A stretch of 26,029 bases of DNA from CAMAUF01 sp046152925 (GCA_046152925.1 JBJXFX010000061.1:1-26029); one strand, 5' to 3'; positions 15,244 through 23,493 are shown, numbered from the stretch's first letter. Notes: generated from the sequence alone by a model not told the origin. Numbers and translations: made by a program.

Positions 15244-16392
15244 TCACCGCGCGCCCAACGCAGCCCGCCCCGCCATCGCCTGCACCATGTCCTCCTGTGG
15301 GACATGGACGCGGCCGCAGAGGACATCACGATAGTGGCGCTCCAGCGGGTTACGACGCGAAAGGCCAGGGTTCCCCACCAGCCGGAGCCCAATTTCGACC
15401 GCCTTGATCGCGTTCTCGGTGACGACGTACTTCGCCTGCGACGTCTGTACCCCGAGCGAGGCCGACGGCCGGCCCGCGTCCACCTCGCTGGCGAGGCCGT
15501 AGAGCAGCCGGTCGCTCGTGAAGAGCAACGTTTCGAGGTCGCCGACTGCCGCTTGCATCCGCGGAAGGGTCGCGAGCGACGCGCCGAGGTTCGACGGCTT
15601 CCGCTCGTGCAGGTAGGCCACGAGCCAATCGCGGGCCGCCTTTGCGACGCCGTGATAGACCGCCGCGATCACGAGGTTGTTGAACACCCCCGTGTAGGGC
15701 TCCAATGCGCCACCCGCGCCCGACCACCATTGCAGGCCGAACTCCTCCGGGATCTCCACGTCCTCGAGGAGCAGGTCGTGGCTGCCGGTCGCCCGCATCC
15801 CGAGGTGGTCCCACGTCTCGACGAGGGAGAGCCCTTTCGCGCCAGCCGGGACCGCGAACCAGCCCACCGCGGGCTCATCGCCGGCGACCGCGCAGAAGGT
15901 GATGAAGTAGGCGAGCCCTGGGCCACCCGTGGCGTAGAGCTTGCGGCCGCGGATCCGCCAACCGGTGGCGGTCCGCGTCGCCACCGTTGCCGGCGTGCCG
16001 CCACGCGTCGGTGTGCCGAGCTCCGGTTCGACGCGCATCACGTTCAGGAGCGCGCCGTCGCTGACGGCCTCCCGCGTCATCCGCTCGAGCCCGACCGCGT
16101 TCCAAAGGCCGTGCCGGGCAGGGGCGCCGTGGTGGATGTACTGCATCGCGAGCACCAACGCCGTCGAGGGCTCCCCGCGAGCGACGGACTCGACCACCCG
16201 GACGGCCGCCTCGACGCCAAGGCCATCGCCGCCCCACTCTGGCCGGCAGGTGAGCGCGAGCAGCCCCGCCTCGCGAAGTGCCGCGAGGTTCTCGTGCGGG
16301 AAGGTGGCGGCGCGGTCGTGCGCGGCCGCGGTGGCGGCGAATGCCGGGCGCAGGGCGCCGGCGAGGGACACGGCTTCGTCTAGCGTGAGCAT
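15244..16392 (-). CDS. acyl-CoA dehydrogenase-like flavoprotein, DszC/SfnC type
   Basis: A 382-aa protein with the acyl-CoA dehydrogenase fold. The N-terminal helical domain (FPHENLAALREAGLLAL) is followed by the beta domain (ATGWRIRGRKLYATGGPGL; WDHLGMRATGSHDLLLEDV). The C-terminal domain ends in ERHYRDVLCGRVHVPQEDMV, characteristic of the group that includes the flavin monooxygenases DszC, SfnC and MsuC rather than true dehydrogenases. It would use reduced flavin made elsewhere. A luciferase-like monooxygenase lies 40 bp upstream on the same strand, and the two probably form an operon. That pairing resembles sulfone/sulfonate utilisation loci, but no sulfur-specific gene is visible, so the substrate is open. 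Confidence 0.82.
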   Translation of the reverse strand: MLTLDEAVSLAGALRPAFAATAAAHDRAATFPHENLAALREAGLLALTCRPEWGGDGLGVEAAVRVVESVARGEPSTALVLAMQYIHHGAPARHGLWNAVGLERMTREAVSDGALLNVMRVEPELGTPTRGGTPATVATRTATGWRIRGRKLYATGGPGLAYFITFCAVAGDEPAVGWFAVPAGAKGLSLVETWDHLGMRATGSHDLLLEDVEIPEEFGLQWWSGAGGALEPYTGVFNNLVIAAVYHGVAKAARDWLVAYLHERKPSNLGASLATLPRMQAAVGDLETLLFTSDRLLYGLASEVDAGRPSASLGVQTSQAKYVVTENAIKAVEIGLRLVGNPGLSRRNPLERHYRDVLCGRVHVPQEDMVQAMAGRAALGAR

Positions 16393-16432
16393 GGCGCAAC
16401 CTTGCCCGCGTGCGGGGGATGGCGCAAACCGC

Positions 16433-17635
16433 CTATGCCAATCCCAGCGGTGCGAGCACCTTGTTCATGTACAAGTCGAGCGATTTCGCGATCAGCGGCG
16501 CCTCGATCAGCCCGTTGTACTGCCAGGCCATCACGTACTTCAGCGGCAACCGCTCAAGGGTCCGCTCGACTTGGCGGCGCACCGTCGCCGGGCTGCCGAC
16601 CCACATGAGGCCGCGTTCATGCATCACTTCGGGCGTCACGGTCCGTGGGTCTTCGCCGGGGCGCGGGACTGCGCCGCCGAAGCCAAAGGGCGCGAACCAG
16701 GCGGCGCCGACAAAAGCCGCCGAGTTCCGCCAGAGCGCCCATGCTTCCTCATCGGTGTCCGCGATGATGACATCACGCAGCACGCCCATGCCCTCGCCCG
16801 GGGCGACATCCCGTCCGGCCGCCGTCGCTTCCTCGTGATAGACCTTGAAGAGGAACGCCTCCAGGCCATCGTTCACCGGCGCGAGCACCGGCTGCACGCC
16901 GTTTCGCGCGCACCAGCGGATCGTCGGCTCGCTGAAGCTGAAGGGCTGCATTACCTCTGGATAGGGCTTCTGGAGCGGCTGTGGCGCAATCCCGATCTCT
17001 CGCACCACGCCGTCGTCCGCCCCGCGTCCCATGGTCCTCGTCGCGGCGAGGTCCCAGGGCGTGTCCTTGGGCGGGATCTGCCAGAACTGACCCTGGTAGC
17101 TGAACGTGGGCTTGGTCCAGGCCGTCCGGACGATGTCGAAAAACTCCTCGAACGCCGCACGATTCACGCGGTCGACCTCGGCATCTCGCTCCTTCGACGG
17201 CGCCGCATGCACGTCGTGGTACTGCTGCGCCAGCGTATCGACCCAACGGCGCTGGTACCCTCGGGCGAACCCCGCGAACGCCCGGCCCCCGCTGATGTGG
17301 TCGAGCATCGCGATATCCTCCGCGACGCGCAGTGGCGACTGGGCGGGGAGGACGATCCCAAGCTGGCCGACGCGGATACGTTTCGTATGCAGCGCCACGT
17401 AGGTATCGAGCAGCACCGGGTTGTTCGATATTTCGAACCCCTCGATGTGGAAATGGTGCTCCGTGAACGCGACGGCGTCGTAGCCGAGGTCGTCGGCCAC
17501 CACGGAGAGGTCCCGGATATCGCGCAGCATCTGCTGGTAGAGCTCCGGATCCTGGCCGGCCATGCCGGCCTCCATGCGGGCGCGCGTGCCAATAGAAGGG
17601 AGGAAGAAGATGCCGGTTTTGAGCTTGCTCGTCAC
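16433..17635 (-). CDS. luciferase-like (bacterial luciferase/LLM family) flavin monooxygenase
   Basis: A 400-aa TIM-barrel flavoenzyme that uses reduced FMN or F420. Landmarks are KTGIFFLPS, VADDLGYDAVAFTEHHFH, RIRVGQLGIVLPAQSPLRVAEDIAMLDHISGGR with a following GFARG, and a C-terminal VGSPATVRRQVE segment. GTG 17635 begins just before the first beta strand. It is the first gene of a probable two-gene minus-strand operon with the DszC-like protein. Paralogues of this family are numerous in marine and soil Chloroflexota that degrade recalcitrant organics, but the substrate here is unknown. The 277 bp between this start and 17913 contain a repeat array at 17832-17860 and otherwise nothing recognised. 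Confidence 0.9.
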   Translation of the reverse strand: MTSKLKTGIFFLPSIGTRARMEAGMAGQDPELYQQMLRDIRDLSVVADDLGYDAVAFTEHHFHIEGFEISNNPVLLDTYVALHTKRIRVGQLGIVLPAQSPLRVAEDIAMLDHISGGRAFAGFARGYQRRWVDTLAQQYHDVHAAPSKERDAEVDRVNRAAFEEFFDIVRTAWTKPTFSYQGQFWQIPPKDTPWDLAATRTMGRGADDGVVREIGIAPQPLQKPYPEVMQPFSFSEPTIRWCARNGVQPVLAPVNDGLEAFLFKVYHEEATAAGRDVAPGEGMGVLRDVIIADTDEEAWALWRNSAAFVGAAWFAPFGFGGAVPRPGEDPRTVTPEVMHERGLMWVGSPATVRRQVERTLERLPLKYVMAWQYNGLIEAPLIAKSLDLYMNKVLAPLGLA

Positions 17636-17831
17636 GGCCGGATCTCACACCGCCGTGGTGCCGGGCGCAAACCGGTCGTGGTCCGTCCTTACCTGGCGCG
17701 GCATTCGCTGGCGCGGGCCGTCGTCACTTTTCGCTGCGCTCACGCCATCTTCTTGGCGTGGAACCGAACCCGCGAAGGCGCAAGGTGAACCGGATCGGGC
17801 CCGTCTTTACGGCGGTCTCACCATCAACGCG

Positions 17832-17860
17832 TTCTCATGCGACTCTCATCAGGCTCACAC
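17832..17860 (+). promoter_or_regulatory. three tandem repeats at 11-bp period, OmpR/PhoB-type operator candidate
   Basis: TTCTCAT (17832-17838), CTCTCAT (17843-17849) and CTCACAC (17854-17860) start exactly 11 bp apart, each separated by 4 bp. One-turn-spaced direct repeats are the usual target of OmpR/PhoB-family response regulators. They lie 52 bp before the start of the FMN-binding gene and would control that operon. The regulator is not in the window. Confidence 0.45.
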
Positions 17861-17912
17861 CGGCGAGGCGAACCCTGGATGGAAGCAGAGTGAACGGAGC
17901 AACCAGGCCACC

Positions 17913-18524
17913 ATGAACGAGCGACCAGGTCAGCCCCCGCGCCCGGCCTCCGGGAACCGGAAGACGAATCGATGGCTCGATGAGCAAGGCCGCCTGAAAG
18001 GGACGATGGCCGGCCTCAGCGCGGCCGCGATCCTCGCGGTCTACGCTGCGGGCTACCTCCGTACCGAGGCGGACGGCACGTCCACCGTCGTCCCCGCGCA
18101 GCCAGCGGCCACCGAGACGGCGTCACCAGCGACCCAAGCCCCAGCCACGCAGACGGCACGGCCGACAACGACACCGGTCGCCTCGGCGAGCGTCGCGACG
18201 CCGCGCGCAACCGCCACGGCGACCGCCACGGCCGTCGCTTCAACGACCAAAGTGACCTACGCCGACGGCACCTACTCCGGCAGCGGCTCCAGCCGCCACG
18301 GAGGAATGAGCGTCGAGGTCGTCGTCCAAGGCGGGAAGATCGTCTCCGCGGAGATCACGCAGTGCGGGACGCGCTACCCCTGCTCGCGGATAAGCCAGCT
18401 CCCGGCGCGCGTGATCGCGGCCCAATCGGCCAAGGTCGACTACGTCTCGGGCGCCACCGACAGCAGCGTGGCGTTCGCGTCCGCCGTCGCTCAGGCCCTG
18501 GCGCAAGCGCAGGTGAAGTCGTGA
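17913..18524 (+). CDS. membrane-anchored FMN-binding protein (covalent flavin carrier)
   Basis: A 203-aa protein. A cytoplasmic N-terminus precedes one membrane helix at about 31-49, then a long Thr/Ala/Pro linker (52-111) and an FMN-binding domain at about 113-198. The flavinylation motif D176-x-x-SGAT182 is present, and Thr182 should carry FMN through a phosphoester bond made by ApbE. Two cysteines in QCGTRYPCS (151, 157) are a feature of some such domains. It should relay electrons on the outer face of the membrane. ATG 17913 has CGGAG upstream. The stop overlaps the apbE start (GTGA). The next two genes supply the flavin transferase and a membrane partner. Confidence 0.88.
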   Translation: MNERPGQPPRPASGNRKTNRWLDEQGRLKGTMAGLSAAAILAVYAAGYLRTEADGTSTVVPAQPAATETASPATQAPATQTARPTTTPVASASVATPRATATATATAVASTTKVTYADGTYSGSGSSRHGGMSVEVVVQGGKIVSAEITQCGTRYPCSRISQLPARVIAAQSAKVDYVSGATDSSVAFASAVAQALAQAQVKS

Positions 18525-19429
18525 ACGCGGCTGTCGCCGCGCCCGTCCGTTCCCGAAGGGTGACGCGCATCTTCATGGACACGCCCGTCACCGTGGAGCT
18601 TGTCGGCTGCGACCGCGACGCCATTGCCCGGATCGACGCGGCGTTCCAGTGGTTCGAGGTCGTGGAACGCACGTGCAGCCGCTTCGACCCGGAGAGCGAG
18701 CTTTCCCAGCTCGCTGCGCGCATCGGCGAACCAGTGCCCGTGACGCGAATGCTGGCGATGGCCCTCGACTTCGCGGTGGAGATGGCCCACCTCACGGGCG
18801 GCGCCTTCGACCCGACATTGGGTCGGCTGCTCGCGGAGGCCGGTTTCGACCGCAACCATCGCACAGGCCGGCATATCCAGCCGGGCGGCGGCGGGAGCGT
18901 CGAGGACGTCGTGGTCGACGTGGAACAAAACACCGTCCTCCTGCGGAAGCCCGTCGCCCTCGACCTCGGGGCGGTCGCCAAGGGCCTCGCGGTCGACCTT
19001 GCAGCACGCGAGCTCGCGGGGGCGCCCGGATTCGTCGTCGACGCCGGTGGCGACGTCTGCGCCGGGGGCCACTCCTCGTCGGGACAGCCTTGGCGGATAG
19101 GGATCCGCCACCCACGCGACACCGAGCAGCTGATCGACACGGTTGTCCTTCGCGACGCCGCCATTTGCACCTCGGGCGACTACGAGCGGCGCACGCCGGC
19201 CGGCCATCACCTGCTGGAGCCGCAGTCCGGCCGGAGCGCGTCGGGCCTGGCAAGCGTCTCCGTGATCGCGCCGAGCGCCATGCTCGCCGATGCGCTTTCG
19301 ACGGCGGCCTTCGTCCTTGGCCCCGAAGCTGGCGCTGCCCTCCTCGAACGCGAGGGCGCCGCGGGCCTGCTCATCCTCCCCGACCTCACGACCATCGAGG
19401 CCGGGGACTTCGCGAGGTATCGACCATGA
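18521..19429 (+). CDS. apbE: FAD:protein FMN transferase (ApbE)
   Basis: A 302-aa enzyme that transfers FMN from FAD onto Thr/Ser of partner proteins. Motifs in order are RIFMDTPVTVELVG (16-29), CSRFDPESELSQL (52-64), TGGAFDPTLG (92-101), DLGAVAKGLAVD (148-159), VVDAGGDVCAGG (172-183), the HHLLEPQSG substrate loop (229-237) and the metal-binding ADALSTAAFVLG (256-267). No signal peptide or lipobox is visible, so it may act in the cytoplasm or use a non-classical route. GTG 18521 overlaps the TGA of the FMN-binding gene, and its own TGA overlaps the next ATG, so the three genes are translationally chained. Its target is most simply the upstream protein. Confidence 0.93.
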   Translation: MNAAVAAPVRSRRVTRIFMDTPVTVELVGCDRDAIARIDAAFQWFEVVERTCSRFDPESELSQLAARIGEPVPVTRMLAMALDFAVEMAHLTGGAFDPTLGRLLAEAGFDRNHRTGRHIQPGGGGSVEDVVVDVEQNTVLLRKPVALDLGAVAKGLAVDLAARELAGAPGFVVDAGGDVCAGGHSSSGQPWRIGIRHPRDTEQLIDTVVLRDAAICTSGDYERRTPAGHHLLEPQSGRSASGLASVSVIAPSAMLADALSTAAFVLGPEAGAALLEREGAAGLLILPDLTTIEAGDFARYRP

Positions 19430-20376
19430 GCGCTTCGGTCGCCACCATGCCACATCGGGGAAGGTCTGCATCGATGGATCGGCTGAAGCGGCTCGCCCGG
19501 AGCCCGAAGGGGCTGTTGATCGGCATCTTCGCGCTGGTCATCGGCGTCGCACTGATCGACCAGGACGTCCCGCCAACGCTCACGCACCTCGGCGTGGCGG
19601 TGGCCGCCGCCGTGATTACCGAGCTCATCGCGATGCGCGCCCAGGGCAAGCGACTCTCCATCCCCGACGGCGCCATCCTCTCCGGCCTCATCGTCGGGAT
19701 GGTGCTCAGCCCGTTCGAGCATTGGTACGTGACCGGGGCGGCTGGCGTCCTCGCGATCACGTCGAAGCACCTCTTCCGGGTGGGGCCCGCGAACATCTTC
19801 AACCCCGCGGCCCTCGCCATTGTGGCCGTGTCGGTCCTGTTCGATGGCATTCAAGACTGGTGGGGCGCGCTCCCGGCCCAGGAGTGGACCGGCGCGATGG
19901 CGATCGCCGCGGCGGGCGTCTTCATCGCCGACCGCGTGAACAAGCTGCCCCTCGTGCTCACGCTGCTCGGGGTCTACTTCGCGCTCTTCACCGGCGCCTC
20001 GTTCCTCGGCAGCCATCGGGACGTCGCCGAGATCTTCCGTTCGCCCGACTTCCAGATGGTGCTTTTCTTCGCGCTCTTCATGGCCGACGACCCGCCGACG
20101 GTGCCCGTGAAGTATCGCGACCAGCTGATCTTCGGCGGGATCGTTGCCGTCAGCTGTTTCGCCTTCTTCGAGGCGTTCGGCTGGGTCTACTTCCTGCCGG
20201 CGGGCTTGCTGGTCGGGAACGTCTACGAAGGCGGGCGCAAATGGCACGCCGCCCGCAAACGCCGCCAGCGCGTCGACCGGCGGATGGGCGTCGGAACGCC
20301 CGCCGCCGGACCGGTCGCCGCGCCTCGCCCCGAGCCGACGACCGCCCACAAGTCGCTCTGGAGCCGCCCCGAATAA
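19426..20376 (+). CDS. RnfD/NqrB-like membrane protein of a flavin-based electron-transfer module
   Basis: A 316-aa polytopic membrane protein with roughly eight to ten hydrophobic segments and a basic, Pro/Ala-rich cytoplasmic tail after about residue 265. It has the RnfD/NqrB signatures HLFRVGPANIFNPAALAI and a late-helix DDPPTVPVKYRD, equivalent to the family's DP-x-T/S-P loop. The SGAT flavinylation site of classical NqrB/RnfD is not seen, so it may hold only non-covalent flavin. ATG 19426 overlaps the apbE stop (ATGA). With the two preceding genes it forms a compact unit that could move electrons across the membrane to an external flavin protein. It ends 5 bp from the convergent ABC-F gene. 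Confidence 0.85.
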   Translation: MSASVATMPHRGRSASMDRLKRLARSPKGLLIGIFALVIGVALIDQDVPPTLTHLGVAVAAAVITELIAMRAQGKRLSIPDGAILSGLIVGMVLSPFEHWYVTGAAGVLAITSKHLFRVGPANIFNPAALAIVAVSVLFDGIQDWWGALPAQEWTGAMAIAAAGVFIADRVNKLPLVLTLLGVYFALFTGASFLGSHRDVAEIFRSPDFQMVLFFALFMADDPPTVPVKYRDQLIFGGIVAVSCFAFFEAFGWVYFLPAGLLVGNVYEGGRKWHAARKRRQRVDRRMGVGTPAAGPVAAPRPEPTTAHKSLWSRPE

Positions 20377-20381
20377 CAGCC

Positions 20382-21980
20382 TCAGCGCTCCATGACGACG
20401 CGATCCCGGACCTCGAAGACGCGCTCGCCGAACTCCTCCACGAAGCGCCGGTCGTGTGAGACCGCGACGATCAGCCCAGGAAAGGCGTCGAGCGCTGCCT
20501 CGAACTGCTCTTTGCTCGCGATGTCGAGGTGGTTCAGCGGCTCGTCCAAAATCAGGACGTTGCAGCCGCCGAGGACCAGCGCCGCAAGCTGCAGCCGCGC
20601 CCGCTCGCCCAGCGAGCAATCACCCACGCGGCGGAAGACGCTGTCACCCGCGAACAGGTAACGGTGAAGGAAGCTGCGGGCGTCGCCCTCGCTGCCACCG
20701 GAGATGCGCCGGACTGTCTCGATCACCGTCGCCTCGCGGTCGAGCGTCTCCTGCTCCTGGGTCATCGTCCCAAGGCGGACGTTCGGGCTCCTCCACAGCG
20801 AACCCCCGACGGGCGCGAGGCGGCCATCGAGCAGCCGCAACAGCGTCGTCTTGCCCGCACCGTTCGGGCCGACGACCGCCACCCGGTCGCCGTGGTGGAG
20901 CTCGAAGCTCGCCTCCGTGAACACCGGTTCGCCCCCATAGCCGCCCGCGAGACCCTCAGCGCGAAAGGCGACCCGACCCGTTTCGCCCGCACGGCCAAAG
21001 TCGACCGAAATGCCCCAAGCACGGTCGGGCCGCTCGACGCGCTCCTCGGACTCGAGGAACCGGTCGAGCTTCTTCTCCCGCGAGAGCGCCAGGGCCGCCT
21101 TCTTCCGGGCGAGACGCCGCACGCCGGGCTGGCGCGGCGTCGTCGTGATCTCAATCCGGCGGGCGCCCTCCTTCATCCGGGTGATGTCGGCCCGGACCTT
21201 GGTGACGTACTCCTGCTGGCGCTTCCAGGCCCCCGCTTGGGCCTCGGCTTCAGACTCGCGTGCGGCTTCGAATGCGGAATAGTTGCCGGCGAAGAGCCGC
21301 ACGCCCCGCTCCCGGCCCGTGAAAACGACAAGGCGCGTCACGACGGCATCGAGAAAGGCGCGGTCGTGCGAGGCAACGACCACGGCCCCGGCAAAGCCAC
21401 GCAAGAACGCTTCGAGCCAGAGGATCCCGTCGAGGTCGAGGTGGTTGGTGGGCTCATCGAGCAACAGCAAGCTGGGACGCGCAATGAGCGCCCCTGCGAG
21501 CGCGAGCCGTGTCTTCTGTCCGCCGCTCAGCGTGGCGATCGGCGTCTCGGGGTCGATAGCATCGAGGCTCAGCGCCGCTTTCGCCTCCTCGACAGCCGCA
21601 AGGCGCTGGTACCCGCCAGCCGCGACGAATGCGTCATAGGCGTCGGCGTACGCTTCAGCATCTCCGCCCGATTCGACGGCTCGGAGCGCGGCGTCGGCCG
21701 TCGCGAGCGGACCGAGGGCCGCGTCCACGGCGTCTCCGACGGTGACCGCCGCGCCGAACTCCGGGGACTGCGGGACGTAGCCGCGTTCGACGCCGCGGCC
21801 GAGGTCGATGACGCCGCCATCCGGGCGGTCAACGCCAGCGAGGCAGCGCAAGAGCGTGGACTTGCCACACCCGTTGGGGCCGACGAGGCCAACGCGGTCG
21901 CCAGCGGCGGCGCTGAAGGTGATGTCTTGGAAGATGAGGTCGGGGCCGAAGCGCTTCGAAAGGTGGTGGGCCTGGAACAC
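20382..21980 (-). CDS. ABC-F family ATPase (ribosome-associated; translation factor or antibiotic-protection type)
   Basis: A 532-aa protein with two ATP-binding cassettes and no membrane segments. Cassette 1 shows Walker A GPNGCGKST, signature LSGGQKTR and Walker B LLLLDEPTNHLD. Cassette 2 shows GPNGAGKTT, the altered signature SLGERARLQLA and VLILDEPLNHLD. Between them lies a long, basic, coiled-coil linker rich in Lys/Arg (about 245-315), the part that reaches into the ribosome in this family. Such proteins either tune translation (EttA-like) or dislodge ribosome-targeting antibiotics. The start is GTG 21980, with GGAG 8 nt upstream; no in-frame upstream start exists before a stop codon. 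The leader of about 100 nt contains two mutually exclusive hairpins and a small open frame, hinting at drug- or stress-responsive control. Confidence 0.92.
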   Translation of the reverse strand: MFQAHHLSKRFGPDLIFQDITFSAAAGDRVGLVGPNGCGKSTLLRCLAGVDRPDGGVIDLGRGVERGYVPQSPEFGAAVTVGDAVDAALGPLATADAALRAVESGGDAEAYADAYDAFVAAGGYQRLAAVEEAKAALSLDAIDPETPIATLSGGQKTRLALAGALIARPSLLLLDEPTNHLDLDGILWLEAFLRGFAGAVVVASHDRAFLDAVVTRLVVFTGRERGVRLFAGNYSAFEAARESEAEAQAGAWKRQQEYVTKVRADITRMKEGARRIEITTTPRQPGVRRLARKKAALALSREKKLDRFLESEERVERPDRAWGISVDFGRAGETGRVAFRAEGLAGGYGGEPVFTEASFELHHGDRVAVVGPNGAGKTTLLRLLDGRLAPVGGSLWRSPNVRLGTMTQEQETLDREATVIETVRRISGGSEGDARSFLHRYLFAGDSVFRRVGDCSLGERARLQLAALVLGGCNVLILDEPLNHLDIASKEQFEAALDAFPGLIVAVSHDRRFVEEFGERVFEVRDRVVMER

Positions 21981-21986
21981 AGGGCT

Positions 21987-22003
21987 GTCTCCTCGCCGGA
22001 GAC
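21987..22003 (-). promoter_or_regulatory. hairpin sequestering the ABC-F ribosome-binding site
   Basis: On the minus-strand RNA, GUCUCC pairs with GGAGAC in a perfect 6-bp stem around a 5-nt loop. The 3' arm contains the GGAG Shine-Dalgarno of the ABC-F gene, so this fold would hide it. Its 5' arm is shared with the alternative hairpin at 21997-22020. Confidence 0.55.
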
Positions 22004-22020
22004 GGCCGCAGCCATCTCCG
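21997..22020 (-). promoter_or_regulatory. alternative (anti-sequestering) hairpin in the ABC-F leader
   Basis: On the minus-strand RNA, CGGAGAUGGC pairs with GCCGUCUCCG in a 10-bp stem (one G-U) closed by a UGCG tetraloop. It uses the same GUCUCC that the ribosome-site hairpin needs, so only one of the two can form. It begins immediately after the small open frame at 22021-22071. Confidence 0.55.
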
Positions 22021-22071
22021 CTACTTAGCGACGATGCGAGAGAAGACGTGCCTGTCGACCAAGGGGCTCAC
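22021..22071 (-). CDS. possible 16-aa leader peptide upstream of the ABC-F gene
   Basis: GTG 22071-22069 opens a 16-codon frame (ending SRIVAK) that stops at TAG 22021-22023, directly against the 10-bp hairpin. It lies between the predicted transcription start (about 22082) and the ABC-F gene. No strong ribosome site precedes it, so translation is speculative. Position and size match attenuator leader peptides. Confidence 0.3.
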   Translation of the reverse strand: MSPLVDRHVFSRIVAK

Positions 22072-22088
22072 CTCGAAGTGGTGGGGCG

Positions 22089-22117
22089 AGTATAGCGGAG
22101 GCGGGACGGCGTGCGAA
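22089..22117 (-). promoter_or_regulatory. promoter of the ABC-F gene (TTCGCA, 17 bp, TATACT)
   Basis: On the minus strand, TTCGCA (22117-22112) and TATACT (22094-22089) are separated by exactly 17 bp, a good housekeeping-type promoter. It would give a leader of about 100 nt before GTG 21980. Confidence 0.6.
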
Positions 22118-22182
22118 GCGTACCGCGCGCGTGGCATCGCAGTTTTCGGAGTCGCTGCGCCCCGTTCGACGTGTCGCCGCGT

Positions 22183-22188
22183 TACCAT
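22183..22188 (+). promoter_or_regulatory. possible -10 element (TACCAT) for the SIR2-like operon
   Basis: TACCAT ends 9 nt before ATG 22198, and no ribosome site is present. It matches the pattern of the other leaderless starts but is a weaker box. Confidence 0.3.
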
Positions 22189-22197
22189 GTGCCAACC

Positions 22198-23493
22198 ATG
22201 ACCGAGCGTGAACGCCCACGCGTTGCCGTGATCGCGGGAGCTGGACTTTCGGCGCCCGCTGGCATCCCAACCGCAGGCCAACTCACGTCCATTCTGGAAT
22301 CGCTGAGTTCTCACCTAGACGACCCCTGGTCCAAGCGGATAGAGACGCTGTTCCATGCCTCCCGGCTTCGGCTAGCGATCGCCCGGGACTGTGCACCCAC
22401 CGAGATTGACTTCGAGGCGGCGGTCGGAGCGCTTTCAGAACTCGCGTCGGAGCGGTCGCGGGACTCATCCGCGCTCTTCGCCCTTGATGACCCGGCGATC
22501 GGAAGCGCCAGGCGAGACGGACAACTGCAACCATCCATGGAGCGGGTGTTCGCTCTGATTCGTAATCAGTTAGATGCGGCGCCCGTTCAGTCCGCCTATC
22601 TCGATCCCCTTATACAGTGCTTGGATGAACATTGCTCCAAGATTGATTTCTTTACCCTAAACTACGACCTGATGATTGAACACTCTCTGGATAGAGCGCA
22701 CATAGCATATGAAGATGGGTTTCAACGGTCCGAGGTCGACCAATTAGACATATGGACTCGCCAAAACACGACCGCCAAATGGTCGTACCACAAACTACAC
22801 GGTTCTGTGGATTGGGCATTCTACTCGGCCGGCCTTGACAACCACGAAGGCCGGACACCTCCTCGACTGCTCCGCCTCCCGTCCTGGCGAACCGCACGCC
22901 TCGGAATGCCATCCGACTCGTTGAATGACCTCACCTCAGCGATGAATCTAGGGGCACGTAAGGAGGTGTTGTACTCTGCGGAACCATACACGTTTATGCT
23001 CAATCGACTCGATGAGTCCCTCGCCGCCGCAGATCTCGTGGTTGTTATTGGGTATAGTTTTCGCGACTTGCGGATAAATGGCGCTATCGAGTCCGCGCTT
23101 TGGAAGGTTAGCGGCTCACATCTTATAGTCATAAATCCAGATATGTTGGCGTATCAATTGCTGTCCATTTACAAACTTCTCTCGACACAAGGGCGGTTGA
23201 CGACTGTCTTCGATTCGATCTCTTCCTCAAGCTGTGTCAAGTCTTTAGATTCAGTTCTTGCCAAATCACGTGAGATTAAGTCTTTTCCACACTTTGTTCA
23301 TAACGAAGCGTCCATTGCGTACGGTCCAGATGACATGGAGGACGAAGAAGACCTGGACGACCCCAACGTTGTGGCCGAGAACTGGCAGGCGTTCGGGGAA
23401 GTTATCGATGGGCTCCTTCTCCTCCAGGAGAGACTATGGTCGCGCTCCATACTCCCCAAAAAAACAGTCGGTAGACTGGGCTTTGGCGGTTAG
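22198..23493 (+). CDS. SIR2-like (SIR2_2-type) protein, probable NAD+-consuming defence effector
   Basis: A 431-aa protein with a Rossmann-type SIR2 domain. GAGLS (14-18) and TAGQL form the NAD-binding start; FTLNYD (152-157, Asn155) and KLHGSVDW (199-206, His201) supply the catalytic-type residues; VVVIGYSFRD (281-290) closes the domain. In bacterial defence systems such domains usually deplete NAD+ on phage infection rather than deacetylate proteins. An acidic patch lies at 378-389 (DDMEDEEDLDD), followed by a short helix and a frame end at TAG 23493. Many A/T-ending codons (ata, tta, aga) mark it as foreign. The gene overlaps a second frame near an A7 run (23458-23464), so its true C-terminus may be longer. 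Its operon partners are unknown proteins. Confidence 0.8.
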   Translation: MTERERPRVAVIAGAGLSAPAGIPTAGQLTSILESLSSHLDDPWSKRIETLFHASRLRLAIARDCAPTEIDFEAAVGALSELASERSRDSSALFALDDPAIGSARRDGQLQPSMERVFALIRNQLDAAPVQSAYLDPLIQCLDEHCSKIDFFTLNYDLMIEHSLDRAHIAYEDGFQRSEVDQLDIWTRQNTTAKWSYHKLHGSVDWAFYSAGLDNHEGRTPPRLLRLPSWRTARLGMPSDSLNDLTSAMNLGARKEVLYSAEPYTFMLNRLDESLAAADLVVVIGYSFRDLRINGAIESALWKVSGSHLIVINPDMLAYQLLSIYKLLSTQGRLTTVFDSISSSSCVKSLDSVLAKSREIKSFPHFVHNEASIAYGPDDMEDEEDLDDPNVVAENWQAFGEVIDGLLLLQERLWSRSILPKKTVGRLGFGG

